DNA from: Caulobacter rhizosphaerae
Lineage (GTDB): Bacteria; Pseudomonadota; Alphaproteobacteria; Caulobacterales; Caulobacteraceae
NCBI RefSeq assembly: GCF_010977555.1
Contig: NZ_CP048815.1
Coordinates: 2,596,501 to 2,660,500, forward strand
Reading direction: 5' to 3'
DNA length: 64,000 bases
Shown: piece by piece, positions 34,214-42,153 of the stretch
Position numbering within the stretch: position 1 is the first letter of the stretch
How the letters are laid out: each line of letters begins with the position of its first letter
Position numbers and translations under genes: made by a program
Notes under the pieces: generated by a model
The model's database searches: none
The model's input: only the letters and a program-made list of their open reading frames with translations
What the model was told of the DNA's origin: nothing

Positions 34214-35724
34214 TGCGCCGTCAACTTCTCGCCGTCGCGCTCGCCGCCCTCTGCACTGCGCCTTTGGCCCCGTCCGCCCGGGCGGAGGAAGCCCGTCCAG
34301 GCTACCACTTTGCGCCGGCGCGCAACTGGAACAACGATCCCAATGGCCTGGTCTATTACGAGGGCGAGTACCACCTGTTCTACCAGTACAATCCCTATGG
34401 CGACCGCTGGGGCCATATGAGCTGGGGCCACGCGGTCAGCCGCGACCTGGTTACCTGGCAGGAACTGCCGGTGGCGATCCCCGAAACCGACGTCCAAGCC
34501 TTCTCGGGCGGGGTGGTGGTCGACTGGAACAACACCAGCGGCTTTGGCAAGGATGGCCGGCCGCCCTTGGTGGCCCTCTTCACGGGCCACAACACCAAGA
34601 CCCGCATCCAGTCGCAGTATCTGGCCTACAGCAACGACCAGGGCCGCACCTGGACTACCCACGGCAAGGTGCTCGACATCGGCTCGACGGAGTTTCGCGA
34701 CCCGAAGATCTTCTGGCACGAGGCCACCAAGCGCTGGGTGATGCTGACCGTCATCGCCGCGGAGAACCGGGTGCTGGTCTGGACGTCCGGCGACCTGAAG
34801 AGCTGGACGATGGCCAGCAGCTTTGGGCCCACCGGCGCGCGCGGCAAGAATTGGGAATGTCCAGACATCTTCGAACTGCCGATCGAGGGCGGTAAGCCCG
34901 GCGAGAAGCGCTGGGTGCTGGCCATCAGCCTGGGCGATAGTTCGGTCAACGGCGGATCGGGGATGCAGTATTTCGTCGGCGACTTCGACGGCCAGCGTTT
35001 CACCCTAGACCCCAGCTGGACCGGTGATCCGCAATGGCTCGACTGGGGCGCCGACTACTATGCGGCGGTCACCTACAACGACCTGCCCAAGTCGGACCCG
35101 CGGAAGATCGCGATCGGCTGGGCCAACAACTGGCGCTACGCCAATCTGATCCCGACCTATCCCAATCGCGGCCTGATGAGCCTGCCGCGCTCGCTGTCCC
35201 TGCACAAGACATCGGAGGGATACCGCCTCTACCAGGCCCCGGTGGCGGAGGCGGAAGCGCTGCGGCGCGATCACAGCAGCGCCGAGGGCCTCAAGCTCGG
35301 CGAGGCGTCCCAGCCGCTACCCGTCAAGGGCGGTCGGGCTGAACTGGTTATCGATCTGGACACCGGCTCCAGCCAGCAGGTCGAGATCGCGATCAAGGAC
35401 GCTCAAGGCTACCAGACCCTGGTCGGCGTCACCGCGCCAACGGGCGAGGTCTATGTCGACCGGACCCGTTCAGGCCCCAGTTTCCATGAGGGCTTCCCCG
35501 ACCGCCACATCGCGCCGGTGGACCTCAAGGGGCGCAAGGTCAAGCTTCACCTGTTCGTCGATGAATCGATCATCGAGCTCTACGTGAACGACGGCGCGCG
35601 CACGATCACCGACCGGTTCTTCCGCGGCGGCGGCGAGCTTTCCTGGTCGGTCTCCGCGCGAGGCGGCGAGGCGACGATCGAGACGCTCAATGCGTGGACA
35701 CTTTCGGATCCGCGCAAGAAATGA
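34213..35724 (+). CDS. Secreted GH32 beta-fructosidase (levanase/inulinase/sucrase type)
   Basis: A 503-residue GH32 enzyme that releases fructose from fructans or sucrose, exported by a signal peptide (QLLAVALAALCTAPLAPSARA). All three catalytic motifs are present: WNNDPNG with the nucleophile Asp42, EFRDPK with the stabilising Asp, and WECPDIFEL with the acid/base Glu. A C-terminal beta-sandwich follows (ELVIDLDTGSSQQVEIAIKD, LHLFVDESIIELYVNDGART). ATG 34213 has GGAGG upstream and shares its A with the MFS stop (TGATG). Periplasmic cleavage would feed fructose to the porter and fructokinase. Confidence 0.92.
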   Translation: MRRQLLAVALAALCTAPLAPSARAEEARPGYHFAPARNWNNDPNGLVYYEGEYHLFYQYNPYGDRWGHMSWGHAVSRDLVTWQELPVAIPETDVQAFSGGVVVDWNNTSGFGKDGRPPLVALFTGHNTKTRIQSQYLAYSNDQGRTWTTHGKVLDIGSTEFRDPKIFWHEATKRWVMLTVIAAENRVLVWTSGDLKSWTMASSFGPTGARGKNWECPDIFELPIEGGKPGEKRWVLAISLGDSSVNGGSGMQYFVGDFDGQRFTLDPSWTGDPQWLDWGADYYAAVTYNDLPKSDPRKIAIGWANNWRYANLIPTYPNRGLMSLPRSLSLHKTSEGYRLYQAPVAEAEALRRDHSSAEGLKLGEASQPLPVKGGRAELVIDLDTGSSQQVEIAIKDAQGYQTLVGVTAPTGEVYVDRTRSGPSFHEGFPDRHIAPVDLKGRKVKLHLFVDESIIELYVNDGARTITDRFFRGGGELSWSVSARGGEATIETLNAWTLSDPRKK

Positions 35725-35852
35725 CGCGATCCTCCCGGTGGGCCTAGCCTCCGTCGGGAGACGCGACCCCATCGAGCTTGGCGGATCTCGTCAGGCTCCA
35801 TCCTCGGCGAGCGCCGAACCGGCCGCCCGATAGCGGCTTCCTCCCCGACTAC

Positions 35853-35879
35853 GGGTCGGGCGTCCTGCGCGCCCGACCC
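35853..35879 (+). terminator. Hairpin after the fructokinase-porter-GH32 operon
   Basis: A perfect 10-bp stem (GGGTCGGGCG at 35853-35862, CGCCCGACCC at 35870-35879) with a 7-base loop, about 130 bases after the GH32 stop. There is no T-run, so it may be a weak terminator or an mRNA-stabilising hairpin. The rest of this 504-base gap holds the TonB receptor promoter, operator and leader. Confidence 0.5.
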
Positions 35880-35961
35880 GCCTTGTCGTGAGGTTCCATC
35901 AAGTCATTGTTTTCACGCGGAAAGTTCCGTCGCCGAACCGGCCGAAAACGACGATTCCGTC

Positions 35962-35994
35962 TTGACCTAACTAAATCACCTTTCTAGATTTAGT
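35962..35994 (+). promoter_or_regulatory. Promoter with palindromic operator, TonB receptor gene
   Basis: TTGACC at 35962-35967 and TAGATT at 35985-35990 (17-base spacer) make a good sigma-70-type promoter. The inverted repeat ACTAAATC (35970-35977) / GATTTAGT (35987-35994) sits inside it, with a 9-base spacer exactly as at 31594-31620. Over 25 bases the two copies differ at only three central positions. This ties the TonB receptor to the same regulator as the fructokinase operon. Confidence 0.75.
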
Positions 35995-36050
35995 GCCAAG
36001 CAAGGCTGCCGCAAGCGTGAACGCACGCTGTGGTCCAGGGGAGGAAACCG

Positions 36051-36236
36051 GTGAAGTCGTCCACCCGACGAAGGATTTGCGCTGTTCGCCAGCGGCCGCG
36101 CCGAACGCTCGCGGCGGTCTTGGCCGTGCCGAATAGGCAACCGCCATTTTCGCAGCCTTCAGGCGCCGGTTCGCGCTCCAGTGCTCGCGATATCGAACCA
36201 AAACAATCAAACAATGAGGGGAAACACTATGCCTAG
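36051..36236 (+). other. Leader reading frame overlapping the TonB receptor start
   Basis: GTG 36051 follows GGGGAGG at a 6-base spacing and opens a 61-residue arginine/serine-rich frame (KSSTRRRICAVRQRPRR...) that stops at 36236, eight bases inside the TonB receptor gene. This arrangement would permit translational coupling. The block GGGAGGAAA is shared with the fructokinase leader. The peptide resembles nothing I know, so the frame may act in cis or simply be fortuitous. Confidence 0.35.
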
Positions 36237-38973
36237 GACCATTCGCGCCCTGTTCTGTTCCGCGTCGCTGGTGTCGCTATTGGCCGTCTCGCCGGCCTTC
36301 GCCCAGCAGACCGACGACAAGCCCGCCAAGCCGGTCGACGACTCCACGGTCGAAGAGGTCGTGGTCACCGGCTTCCGCGCCGCCCTCGGCTCGGCCCAGG
36401 AGGTCAAACGCAATTCCGACGCCATGGTCGATGCGATCGTCTCCGAGGACATCGGCAAGCTGCCGGACAATAACGCTTCCGAAGCCTTGTCGCGCGTCGT
36501 CGGCGTCCAGGTCACCCGCTACAACGACGAGGCCGGCACGGTGCTGGTGCGCGGCCTTCCGGACGTGGCCACCACCTTCAATGGCCGTGAGTTCTTTACG
36601 ACCAACGACCGCTCGCTGCACATGCAGGACTTTCCGGCCGGCGTGATCGCCGGCATCGAGGTGTACAAGTCCGGCACCTCGGACCTGATCGAGCCCGGCC
36701 TTGGCGGGCTGATCAACCTGCGCTCGCGCCGGCCCTTCGATGTCAAGGACACCGAGATCGCCGGCGAAGTGCGCGGGTCGTACAACACCCAATCCAAGGC
36801 CTATGACCCCTCGGCCAACCTCGTGGTGACCAAGCGCTGGGACACGGCCATCGGCGAGATCGGCGCCTTGGCCAATGTCAGCTTCGTGCGCATGACCTAT
36901 CGCAACGCCGACCGCTACGCCGACTCCGCCATCATCACGCCGATGGCCTGGAACCCCAGCAATCCCGTCAAGGTGACGACACCGGGCGTGGGGATGTTCA
37001 ACTTCCCAGCCAATGCCGGCAACTTCTACGAAAAGGGCGTGCGCGATCGCCCCGCCTTCAATGGCACCCTGCAATGGCGCCCCAACGACAAGCTGGAGCT
37101 CTATGCCGAAGGGCTTTGGCAAGCCTATCGCGGCGACGTCACGACCGATGCGTTCAATGTCAACTTCGAACGGCCGGATCTGGCCGGCGTGTCACCGACC
37201 CTGAGCAACGTGGTCCTAGTCGAGGGCGAGCCGCTGAAAGCGGCCAGCTTCACCAAGACCGGCGGCTACGTGCCGGAATTCTGGCGGAAGGCTCAGGAAG
37301 ACAAGACCAACACCTACCAGGGCGCGCTCGGCTTCAAATGGAAGGGCGATCGCGCCGTGGTGTCAGGCGACTTCGCCTACACCTCCAGCAAATACCAGTC
37401 CAACCAGGTCAATATCGACGCCCAGTTGGCCAGCGCGCCGACCATCAACGTCCAGTTCGATGTCGACGGGACGGCCATCTTCAATCTGGGGGACTATGAC
37501 ATCGCCAATCCCGCCAACTATGTGTGGCGCGGCCTCTACCAGCGCGACTATGTCGAAAAGGGCGACGGCGTCCAGGGCCGGCTGGACCTGGACTGGGACA
37601 CCCACAGTTCCTGGCTGCCGACCATCAAGGTCGGAGTGCGCGCCAGCGACCGCGACGCAAGCTCCCAGAACAACGACCGCTACGCCTACACAGCGCCGCT
37701 GAACATTCCCTTGGCGAGCCTGCCGACCGGGGCGTTGGAGATGATCTCCAACGGCTTTGGCGACGACGGCCAACAGTTCAGGCAGTGGCTGATGCCGACG
37801 TGGGACGCCATGCGCGACAATGACGAGGCGCTGCGTCAGCGCGCCTTCGACCTGACGGGCCAGGCCAACTACGCCACTGCGGAGATCCCCAACAACCCCC
37901 TAGGCGGCTTCACGGCCAAGGAAGCCACCTACGCGGCCTACGCCCAGGGCAAGTATCAGTTCGACCTGGGCGCCTATCCGGTGGACGGCGCGATCGGCGT
38001 TCGCGTCGTCAACACCGATGGCCAGTATTCCGGCTTCTCCAATGTCACCGGGGCCAATGGCGCCGCGCAGATCGTCCCGCAGTCGGTGTCGCAAAACTAT
38101 GTCGACGTCTTGCCGTCCATCCAGTCGCGCATCCGGTTTACGCCCGAGTTCCAGCTGCGCCTGGCGGTCAACAAGACGCGGACGCGGCCAAGCTTTGGGC
38201 AGCTGAACCCCTCGCTCAACATCACCATCAACAGCACCGGTCTGGACGGCGCTGCGCCGCACTACACCGCTACCGGCAGCGGCGGCAATCCTGACCTGAA
38301 GCCGCTCACGTCGATCAATTACGACGCCTCGTTCGAGTATTACTTCGCCAAGAGCGGCTCGGCGACGCTGGCGCTCTTCTACCACGATCTGGACGGCTTC
38401 ATCAGCTACTACACCCGCGATGTCACCGATCCGACCTATGGCCTGATCCAGCTGAGCCGGCCGGAAAACGCCGGCAAGGGCCGGGTGCTGGGGGCGGAAG
38501 CCAACTTCCAGACCTTCTTCACCTTCCTGCCGGGCTGGTGGTCGGGCTTTGGCGTCCAGACCAACCTGACCTACCTCGACGGGACCTATGCCTTGCCCCA
38601 GACGCTGGGCGAGTCCGCACGCCAGGTGAAGATCCCCGGCGTGTCCAAGTGGGCCTACAATCTCACCGGCTTCTACGAAAAGGGGCCGTTCGCCGCGCGG
38701 CTCTCGTACAACCATCGTTCCGAGTACGTGGACAACTACAACCGCAACACCAACGAAGAGCTCTATGCCGGCCAGCTGACGCGGGCGGTGAACCGTCTGG
38801 ACCTGTCAACGTCGTATGAGCTTTCGAAGGGCTTCACGCTGGTCGGCAACGTCAGCAACATTCTCGGCACGCCCTTCAAGACCTACCGCAACTACAGCGA
38901 AACGCAGGCCTTCGGCCGGGATCTGCGGGTCGAGGGCCGCTACATCAGCCTGGGCCTGCGCTTCAAGATGTAG
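36229..38973 (+). CDS. TonB-dependent outer-membrane receptor (fructan/sucrose type)
   Basis: A 914-residue receptor: signal peptide ending SPAFAQ, a TonB-box-like EEVVVTG, a plug domain (SEDIGKLPDNNASEALSRVV, VLVRGLPDVATTFNGREFF), and a large beta-barrel ending in YISLGLRFKM. The plug style is that of the carbohydrate-uptake receptors abundant in Caulobacter and Xanthomonas. ATG 36229 has GAGGGG upstream. Flanking GH32 genes and the shared operator with the fructokinase operon indicate uptake of fructo-oligosaccharides or sucrose, by inference. An inverted repeat follows the gene. Confidence 0.9.
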   Translation: MPRTIRALFCSASLVSLLAVSPAFAQQTDDKPAKPVDDSTVEEVVVTGFRAALGSAQEVKRNSDAMVDAIVSEDIGKLPDNNASEALSRVVGVQVTRYNDEAGTVLVRGLPDVATTFNGREFFTTNDRSLHMQDFPAGVIAGIEVYKSGTSDLIEPGLGGLINLRSRRPFDVKDTEIAGEVRGSYNTQSKAYDPSANLVVTKRWDTAIGEIGALANVSFVRMTYRNADRYADSAIITPMAWNPSNPVKVTTPGVGMFNFPANAGNFYEKGVRDRPAFNGTLQWRPNDKLELYAEGLWQAYRGDVTTDAFNVNFERPDLAGVSPTLSNVVLVEGEPLKAASFTKTGGYVPEFWRKAQEDKTNTYQGALGFKWKGDRAVVSGDFAYTSSKYQSNQVNIDAQLASAPTINVQFDVDGTAIFNLGDYDIANPANYVWRGLYQRDYVEKGDGVQGRLDLDWDTHSSWLPTIKVGVRASDRDASSQNNDRYAYTAPLNIPLASLPTGALEMISNGFGDDGQQFRQWLMPTWDAMRDNDEALRQRAFDLTGQANYATAEIPNNPLGGFTAKEATYAAYAQGKYQFDLGAYPVDGAIGVRVVNTDGQYSGFSNVTGANGAAQIVPQSVSQNYVDVLPSIQSRIRFTPEFQLRLAVNKTRTRPSFGQLNPSLNITINSTGLDGAAPHYTATGSGGNPDLKPLTSINYDASFEYYFAKSGSATLALFYHDLDGFISYYTRDVTDPTYGLIQLSRPENAGKGRVLGAEANFQTFFTFLPGWWSGFGVQTNLTYLDGTYALPQTLGESARQVKIPGVSKWAYNLTGFYEKGPFAARLSYNHRSEYVDNYNRNTNEELYAGQLTRAVNRLDLSTSYELSKGFTLVGNVSNILGTPFKTYRNYSETQAFGRDLRVEGRYISLGLRFKM

Positions 38974-39000
38974 CGCGCGACGGCCACCTGGACGGTCTGA

Positions 39001-39026
39001 ACGGGGAGCGCCAAGGCGCTCCCCGT
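39001..39026 (+). terminator. Strong hairpin between TonB receptor and second GH32 gene
   Basis: A perfect 12-bp inverted repeat (ACGGGGAGCGCC at 39001-39012, complement at 39015-39026) 25 bases after the receptor stop. No T-tract follows. It probably sets the 3' end of receptor mRNA or lowers expression of the downstream enzyme relative to the receptor. Confidence 0.55.
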
Positions 39027-39101
39027 CTCCGAGCGACCGCCATGACCGCTTAGCCTTGCAGGCGGCGGATGCGCATTTCTGATCAGCCAAGGAGCGTAGC
39101 G

Positions 39102-40517
39102 ATGCTCGCATCAATGCTCGGCGCGGCCCTGTTGGCCGTAGCGCCAGCGGCCGTTCAAGCCCAAACGCCCGCAGCACAGACCGCCCAGGACGGCGCGGTC
39201 TACTTCGCCGGCGAGCCTGAGGGGATCGGTGATCCCAATCCCTACTACGAGAACGGCGTCTATTCGATTTTCTACCTCAAGAACGAGGGGCGTCATCCCT
39301 GGTGGATGTCGCAGACGTCCGACCTGAGCACCTGGTCCAAGCCGATCGAGGCGGTCAAGGTCGGCGAGCAGGGCTCGCCCGACGTCTGGACGGGTAGCGG
39401 CAGCGTCATCGCCGATCCGGCCGGCGGCTATCGCCTCTTCTACACCGGGCACGACCCGAACGGCGCGCCCATGGAGGTGACCATGGTGGCCAGGGCGGCC
39501 AGCCTGGCCGGACCTTGGGCCAAGGATCCGAAGGCGACGTTCGCCGGCAAGCCGACCTATGATCAGCGGGACTTTCGCGACCCGTTCGTGTTCTGGAACC
39601 CCCAGGCCAAGGCCTATTGGATGGTCCTGGCGTCGCGCCAGAAGTTCGATGCGGTGATCGCCCTCTATACCTCGCCCGACCTCGTCAAATGGACCGCCGC
39701 CGCGCCGCTCTATTCGGAACGCTCGCCGCTGAATCTGGAAGTGCCCGACCTCTTCTCCGAGGGCGATGACTGGTTCATCGTCTTCTCCGATCAGCGCGAA
39801 GAATATCGACTGGTCCGGTATCTCACCGCGCCCAAAAGCGACGGCAAATATGAATATGGGCGCCTCAACGGCCTGGATGGGCGCGCCTTCTACGCGGGCA
39901 GGACGGCCGGCTCGGGACGTGAACGGCTGCTGTTCGGCTGGGTGGCGCACAAGGAGCTGCACAAGGACAGCCGGGACCTGGTCTGGGGCGGCGATCTGGT
40001 CGCGCATGCGATCCGTCGGGCAGGACCTGGCGTCCTGGCCGTCAGCTTGCCTGACGCCGTGGCAGGCCAGTTCTCCACCGAACGCGCCAAGATCTCCTTG
40101 ACCCAAACCCTGATCGGTCCCGCCGACCAGGCGCTGCTGGCCAAGGCCGACATCACGGTCAAGCCGGGGGACCGCTTCGGCGTCAGCTTTGACGCGGGGA
40201 AGGGCGGCAAGAGCGTCTTGGAACTGGATACCGCCAAGGGCGAGGCCGCGTTCCTCTATCGTGGGCAAGGCGCGAACGCGCCGCGGGTGGCGTTTCCGCG
40301 AACGGCCGACGGCCGCTACGTGGTTGACCTGGTGATCGACCCGAAACGGGGCTTGGGGGTTCTTTACATCAACCGCTTTCGCGCCCTGAGCTTCCGGTAC
40401 TACGGCGTCGACAAGTCGGACCTGGCGCTCTTCGCCGACGGCGGGTTCTCGCAACTGGCCGGGTCGGTCATGGTCCGCGCCGCGCGCAAGCAAGGCTCCG
40501 GGGGAAGCCCTCCGTGA
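39102..40517 (+). CDS. Secreted divergent GH32-type beta-fructosidase
   Basis: A 471-residue exported protein (signal MLGAALLAVAPAAVQA). The five-blade GH32/GH43-like core shows GIGDPNPYY in place of the canonical NDPNG, with the nucleophile Asp kept, QRDFRDPFVFW for the stabiliser, and NLEVPDLFSEG, where Glu is the candidate acid/base in place of the usual E-C pair. A C-terminal beta-sandwich follows. It differs strongly from the GH32 enzyme encoded at 34213, so it probably has another linkage or chain-length preference. ATG 39102 is preceded by AAGGAGCG. Its end overlaps the GntR gene by 4 bases. Confidence 0.8.
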   Translation: MLASMLGAALLAVAPAAVQAQTPAAQTAQDGAVYFAGEPEGIGDPNPYYENGVYSIFYLKNEGRHPWWMSQTSDLSTWSKPIEAVKVGEQGSPDVWTGSGSVIADPAGGYRLFYTGHDPNGAPMEVTMVARAASLAGPWAKDPKATFAGKPTYDQRDFRDPFVFWNPQAKAYWMVLASRQKFDAVIALYTSPDLVKWTAAAPLYSERSPLNLEVPDLFSEGDDWFIVFSDQREEYRLVRYLTAPKSDGKYEYGRLNGLDGRAFYAGRTAGSGRERLLFGWVAHKELHKDSRDLVWGGDLVAHAIRRAGPGVLAVSLPDAVAGQFSTERAKISLTQTLIGPADQALLAKADITVKPGDRFGVSFDAGKGGKSVLELDTAKGEAAFLYRGQGANAPRVAFPRTADGRYVVDLVIDPKRGLGVLYINRFRALSFRYYGVDKSDLALFADGGFSQLAGSVMVRAARKQGSGGSPP

Positions 40518-40876
40518 TCCATCCTGGGTCGATCCCCAAGCGTGTCGAAGCGCTCGGAGCCGACGACGGGAGCCCTTTGGCGGAGACGGTCCTTCTAGAG
40601 CCCACGCCCGCTGATACGCCCGTCGTCATCGACTTGGCCTCCGCCCGCGCCCGCCTGATGCGATCTGATCCCCGGCGTCCGCTCTATCGACAGCTGGCGG
40701 ACATGATCCGCAAGATCGAAGCGCCCCATCGCGGCGTTCGGCTGCCGACCGAGCGGTGCTTGGCGCAAGAGCTCAGGATAGCGCGCGTGACGGTCCGCAA
40801 AGCTTTGGCGGATTTGGAGCGTGAGGGGATCATCCAGCGCAGGCAGGGAGCGGGAACCTATTTCGCCTCCGACTAG
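40514..40876 (+). CDS. GntR-type HTH regulator without effector domain
   Basis: A 120-residue protein that contains only a GntR winged helix: PLYRQLADMIRKIEAPHRGV, RLPTERCLAQELRIARVTVR, KALADLEREGIIQRRQGAGT and YF. The 50-residue N-terminal lead has no recognised fold, and there is no UTRA/FCD ligand domain, so ligand control must act otherwise. It begins at GTG 40514, overlapping the GH32-type gene by 4 bases, and is therefore the last gene of that unit. Confidence 0.82.
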   Translation: MIHPGSIPKRVEALGADDGSPLAETVLLEPTPADTPVVIDLASARARLMRSDPRRPLYRQLADMIRKIEAPHRGVRLPTERCLAQELRIARVTVRKALADLEREGIIQRRQGAGTYFASD

Positions 40877-41039
40877 GAATGGCGACGACCGGGACCAAGG
40901 TGAAGCAACTCCTGAGGGCGACCTAGCGGCGGATCGAGCGCGATCAGGGTATGCGACTCCTTGGGCGGGAGAACGTTGCGCCTTGAGCGGTTCGTGCATC
41001 CCAGGCCCCCTGCAGTGAGGGAGTTTTGATGCCATTTTG

Positions 41040-41054
41040 GAAACAATAGGTTTC
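41040..41054 (+). promoter_or_regulatory. Possible operator before the isochorismatase operon
   Basis: GAAAC-AATAG-GTTTC, a 5-bp-arm inverted repeat in an AT-rich stretch about 100 bases upstream of the hydrolase gene at 41155. It looks like a regulator half-site pair, but the arms are short and only one copy was seen. Confidence 0.3.
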
Positions 41055-41154
41055 GATACTTTCCATTTATGTGGTGATGCGCCGAGTCCAAAGTGTCCCT
41101 GTCAGAACAACGGGGCGGCCGGAACAGGTCCTCCAAGCATCAAGGGACCTAGCC

Positions 41155-41820
41155 ATGATCCAAGCCACCGCCACCCCAGGCGCCCGCCTCCTGAGCGCCG
41201 CCGATCACACCCTGATCATGATCGACTACCAATCGCAGATGGCCTTCGCGACCAAGTCGATCTCGACTATCGAGCTGCGCAACAACGCCGGCCTGGTCGC
41301 CAGCGCCGCCGCCGGATTCGGCGTCTCGACCATCCTGACCACCGTCGCCGAGAAGAGCTTTTCCGGGCCGATGTTCTCGGAGGTCACCGCGCCGTTTCCC
41401 GGCAAGGCCCTGCTGGACCGCACGTCGATGAACACCTGGGAAGACGAGTCCGTGATCGCCGAGGTCAACGCCATCGGCAAGACGCGCATCGTCCTGGCCG
41501 GCCTGTGGACCTCGGTCTGCATCGTCGGTCCCGCGCTCTCGGCTCTGGACCAGGGTTTTGAGGTTTATGTGATCACCGACGCCAGCGGCGATGTCTCTGA
41601 CGAAGCCCACGAGCGCGCGGTGTCGCGCATGATCCAGGCCGGGGCCCAGCCGATCACGTCCCTGCAATATCTGCTGGAGCTGCAGCGTGACTGGGCGCGC
41701 GGCGAGACCTACGACCTGACCACCGGGATCGCTCGCGAGCTGGGCGGGGCCTACGGCCTTGGCATCACCTACGCCAAGTCGATGTTCGGCGCCTCGGAGA
41801 GCCACGTGGCCGCGGCCTGA
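41155..41820 (+). CDS. Isochorismatase-family hydrolase (YcaC-like)
   Basis: A 221-residue cysteine hydrolase: TLIMIDYQSQMAF carries the catalytic Asp, and GLWTSVCIVGPALSALDQGF carries the nucleophile Cys in its usual helix cap. The family includes nicotinamidase-like amidases and YcaC-type proteins whose substrates are mostly unknown. AAGGGA precedes the ATG. It is the first gene of a six-gene plus-strand run (hydrolase, XapX, amidohydrolase, DoxX, DUF1275, porin), suggesting a role in uptake and hydrolysis of an amide compound, by inference. Confidence 0.85.
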   Translation: MIQATATPGARLLSAADHTLIMIDYQSQMAFATKSISTIELRNNAGLVASAAAGFGVSTILTTVAEKSFSGPMFSEVTAPFPGKALLDRTSMNTWEDESVIAEVNAIGKTRIVLAGLWTSVCIVGPALSALDQGFEVYVITDASGDVSDEAHERAVSRMIQAGAQPITSLQYLLELQRDWARGETYDLTTGIARELGGAYGLGITYAKSMFGASESHVAAA

Positions 41821-41830
41821 GGTCGGTTTC

Positions 41831-41859
41831 GAGGCGGGGTTTGTACAAGACCCCGCCTC
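41831..41859 (+). terminator. Hairpin between isochorismatase and XapX genes
   Basis: GAGGCGGGGT at 41831-41840 pairs with ACCCCGCCTC at 41850-41859; the loop TTGTACAAG is itself nearly palindromic, so the stem can extend. No T-tract follows. It probably acts as attenuator or processing site, giving more of the first gene than of the rest of the operon. Confidence 0.5.
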
Positions 41860-41883
41860 CACTTCAGTCCACGGAGCGTTGGC

Positions 41884-42153
41884 ATGAAACCTTATCTTCT
41901 GTCCCTCGGTGTCGGCCTGCTCGTCGGCGTGATCTATTCGCTGCTCGGCGTGCGCTCGCCCGCCCCGCCGGCCATCGCCCTGCTCGGGTTGATGGGCATG
42001 CTGCTTGGCGAACAGGCGGTTCCGATCGCCAAACGTCTGCTCACCAAGGCCCCCGTCGTGGCCTATCTTAAGGCCCCAGAATGCGCCGGTCAGGTGCTGG
42101 GTCAGCAAGCCATCGCCGATGACGGCCCTGATCCTAAAGGTGGTCAGACATGA
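41884..42153 (+). CDS. XapX-domain (DUF1427) small membrane protein
   Basis: An 89-residue protein with two hydrophobic helices (YLLSLGVGLLVGVIYSLLGV and PPAIALLGLMGMLLGEQAVP), the exact layout of the XapX/DUF1427 family. The biochemical role is not established; members often accompany amidohydrolase and isochorismatase-type genes as here. Its stop overlaps the start of the amidohydrolase gene (ATGA). Confidence 0.85.
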   Translation: MKPYLLSLGVGLLVGVIYSLLGVRSPAPPAIALLGLMGMLLGEQAVPIAKRLLTKAPVVAYLKAPECAGQVLGQQAIADDGPDPKGGQT

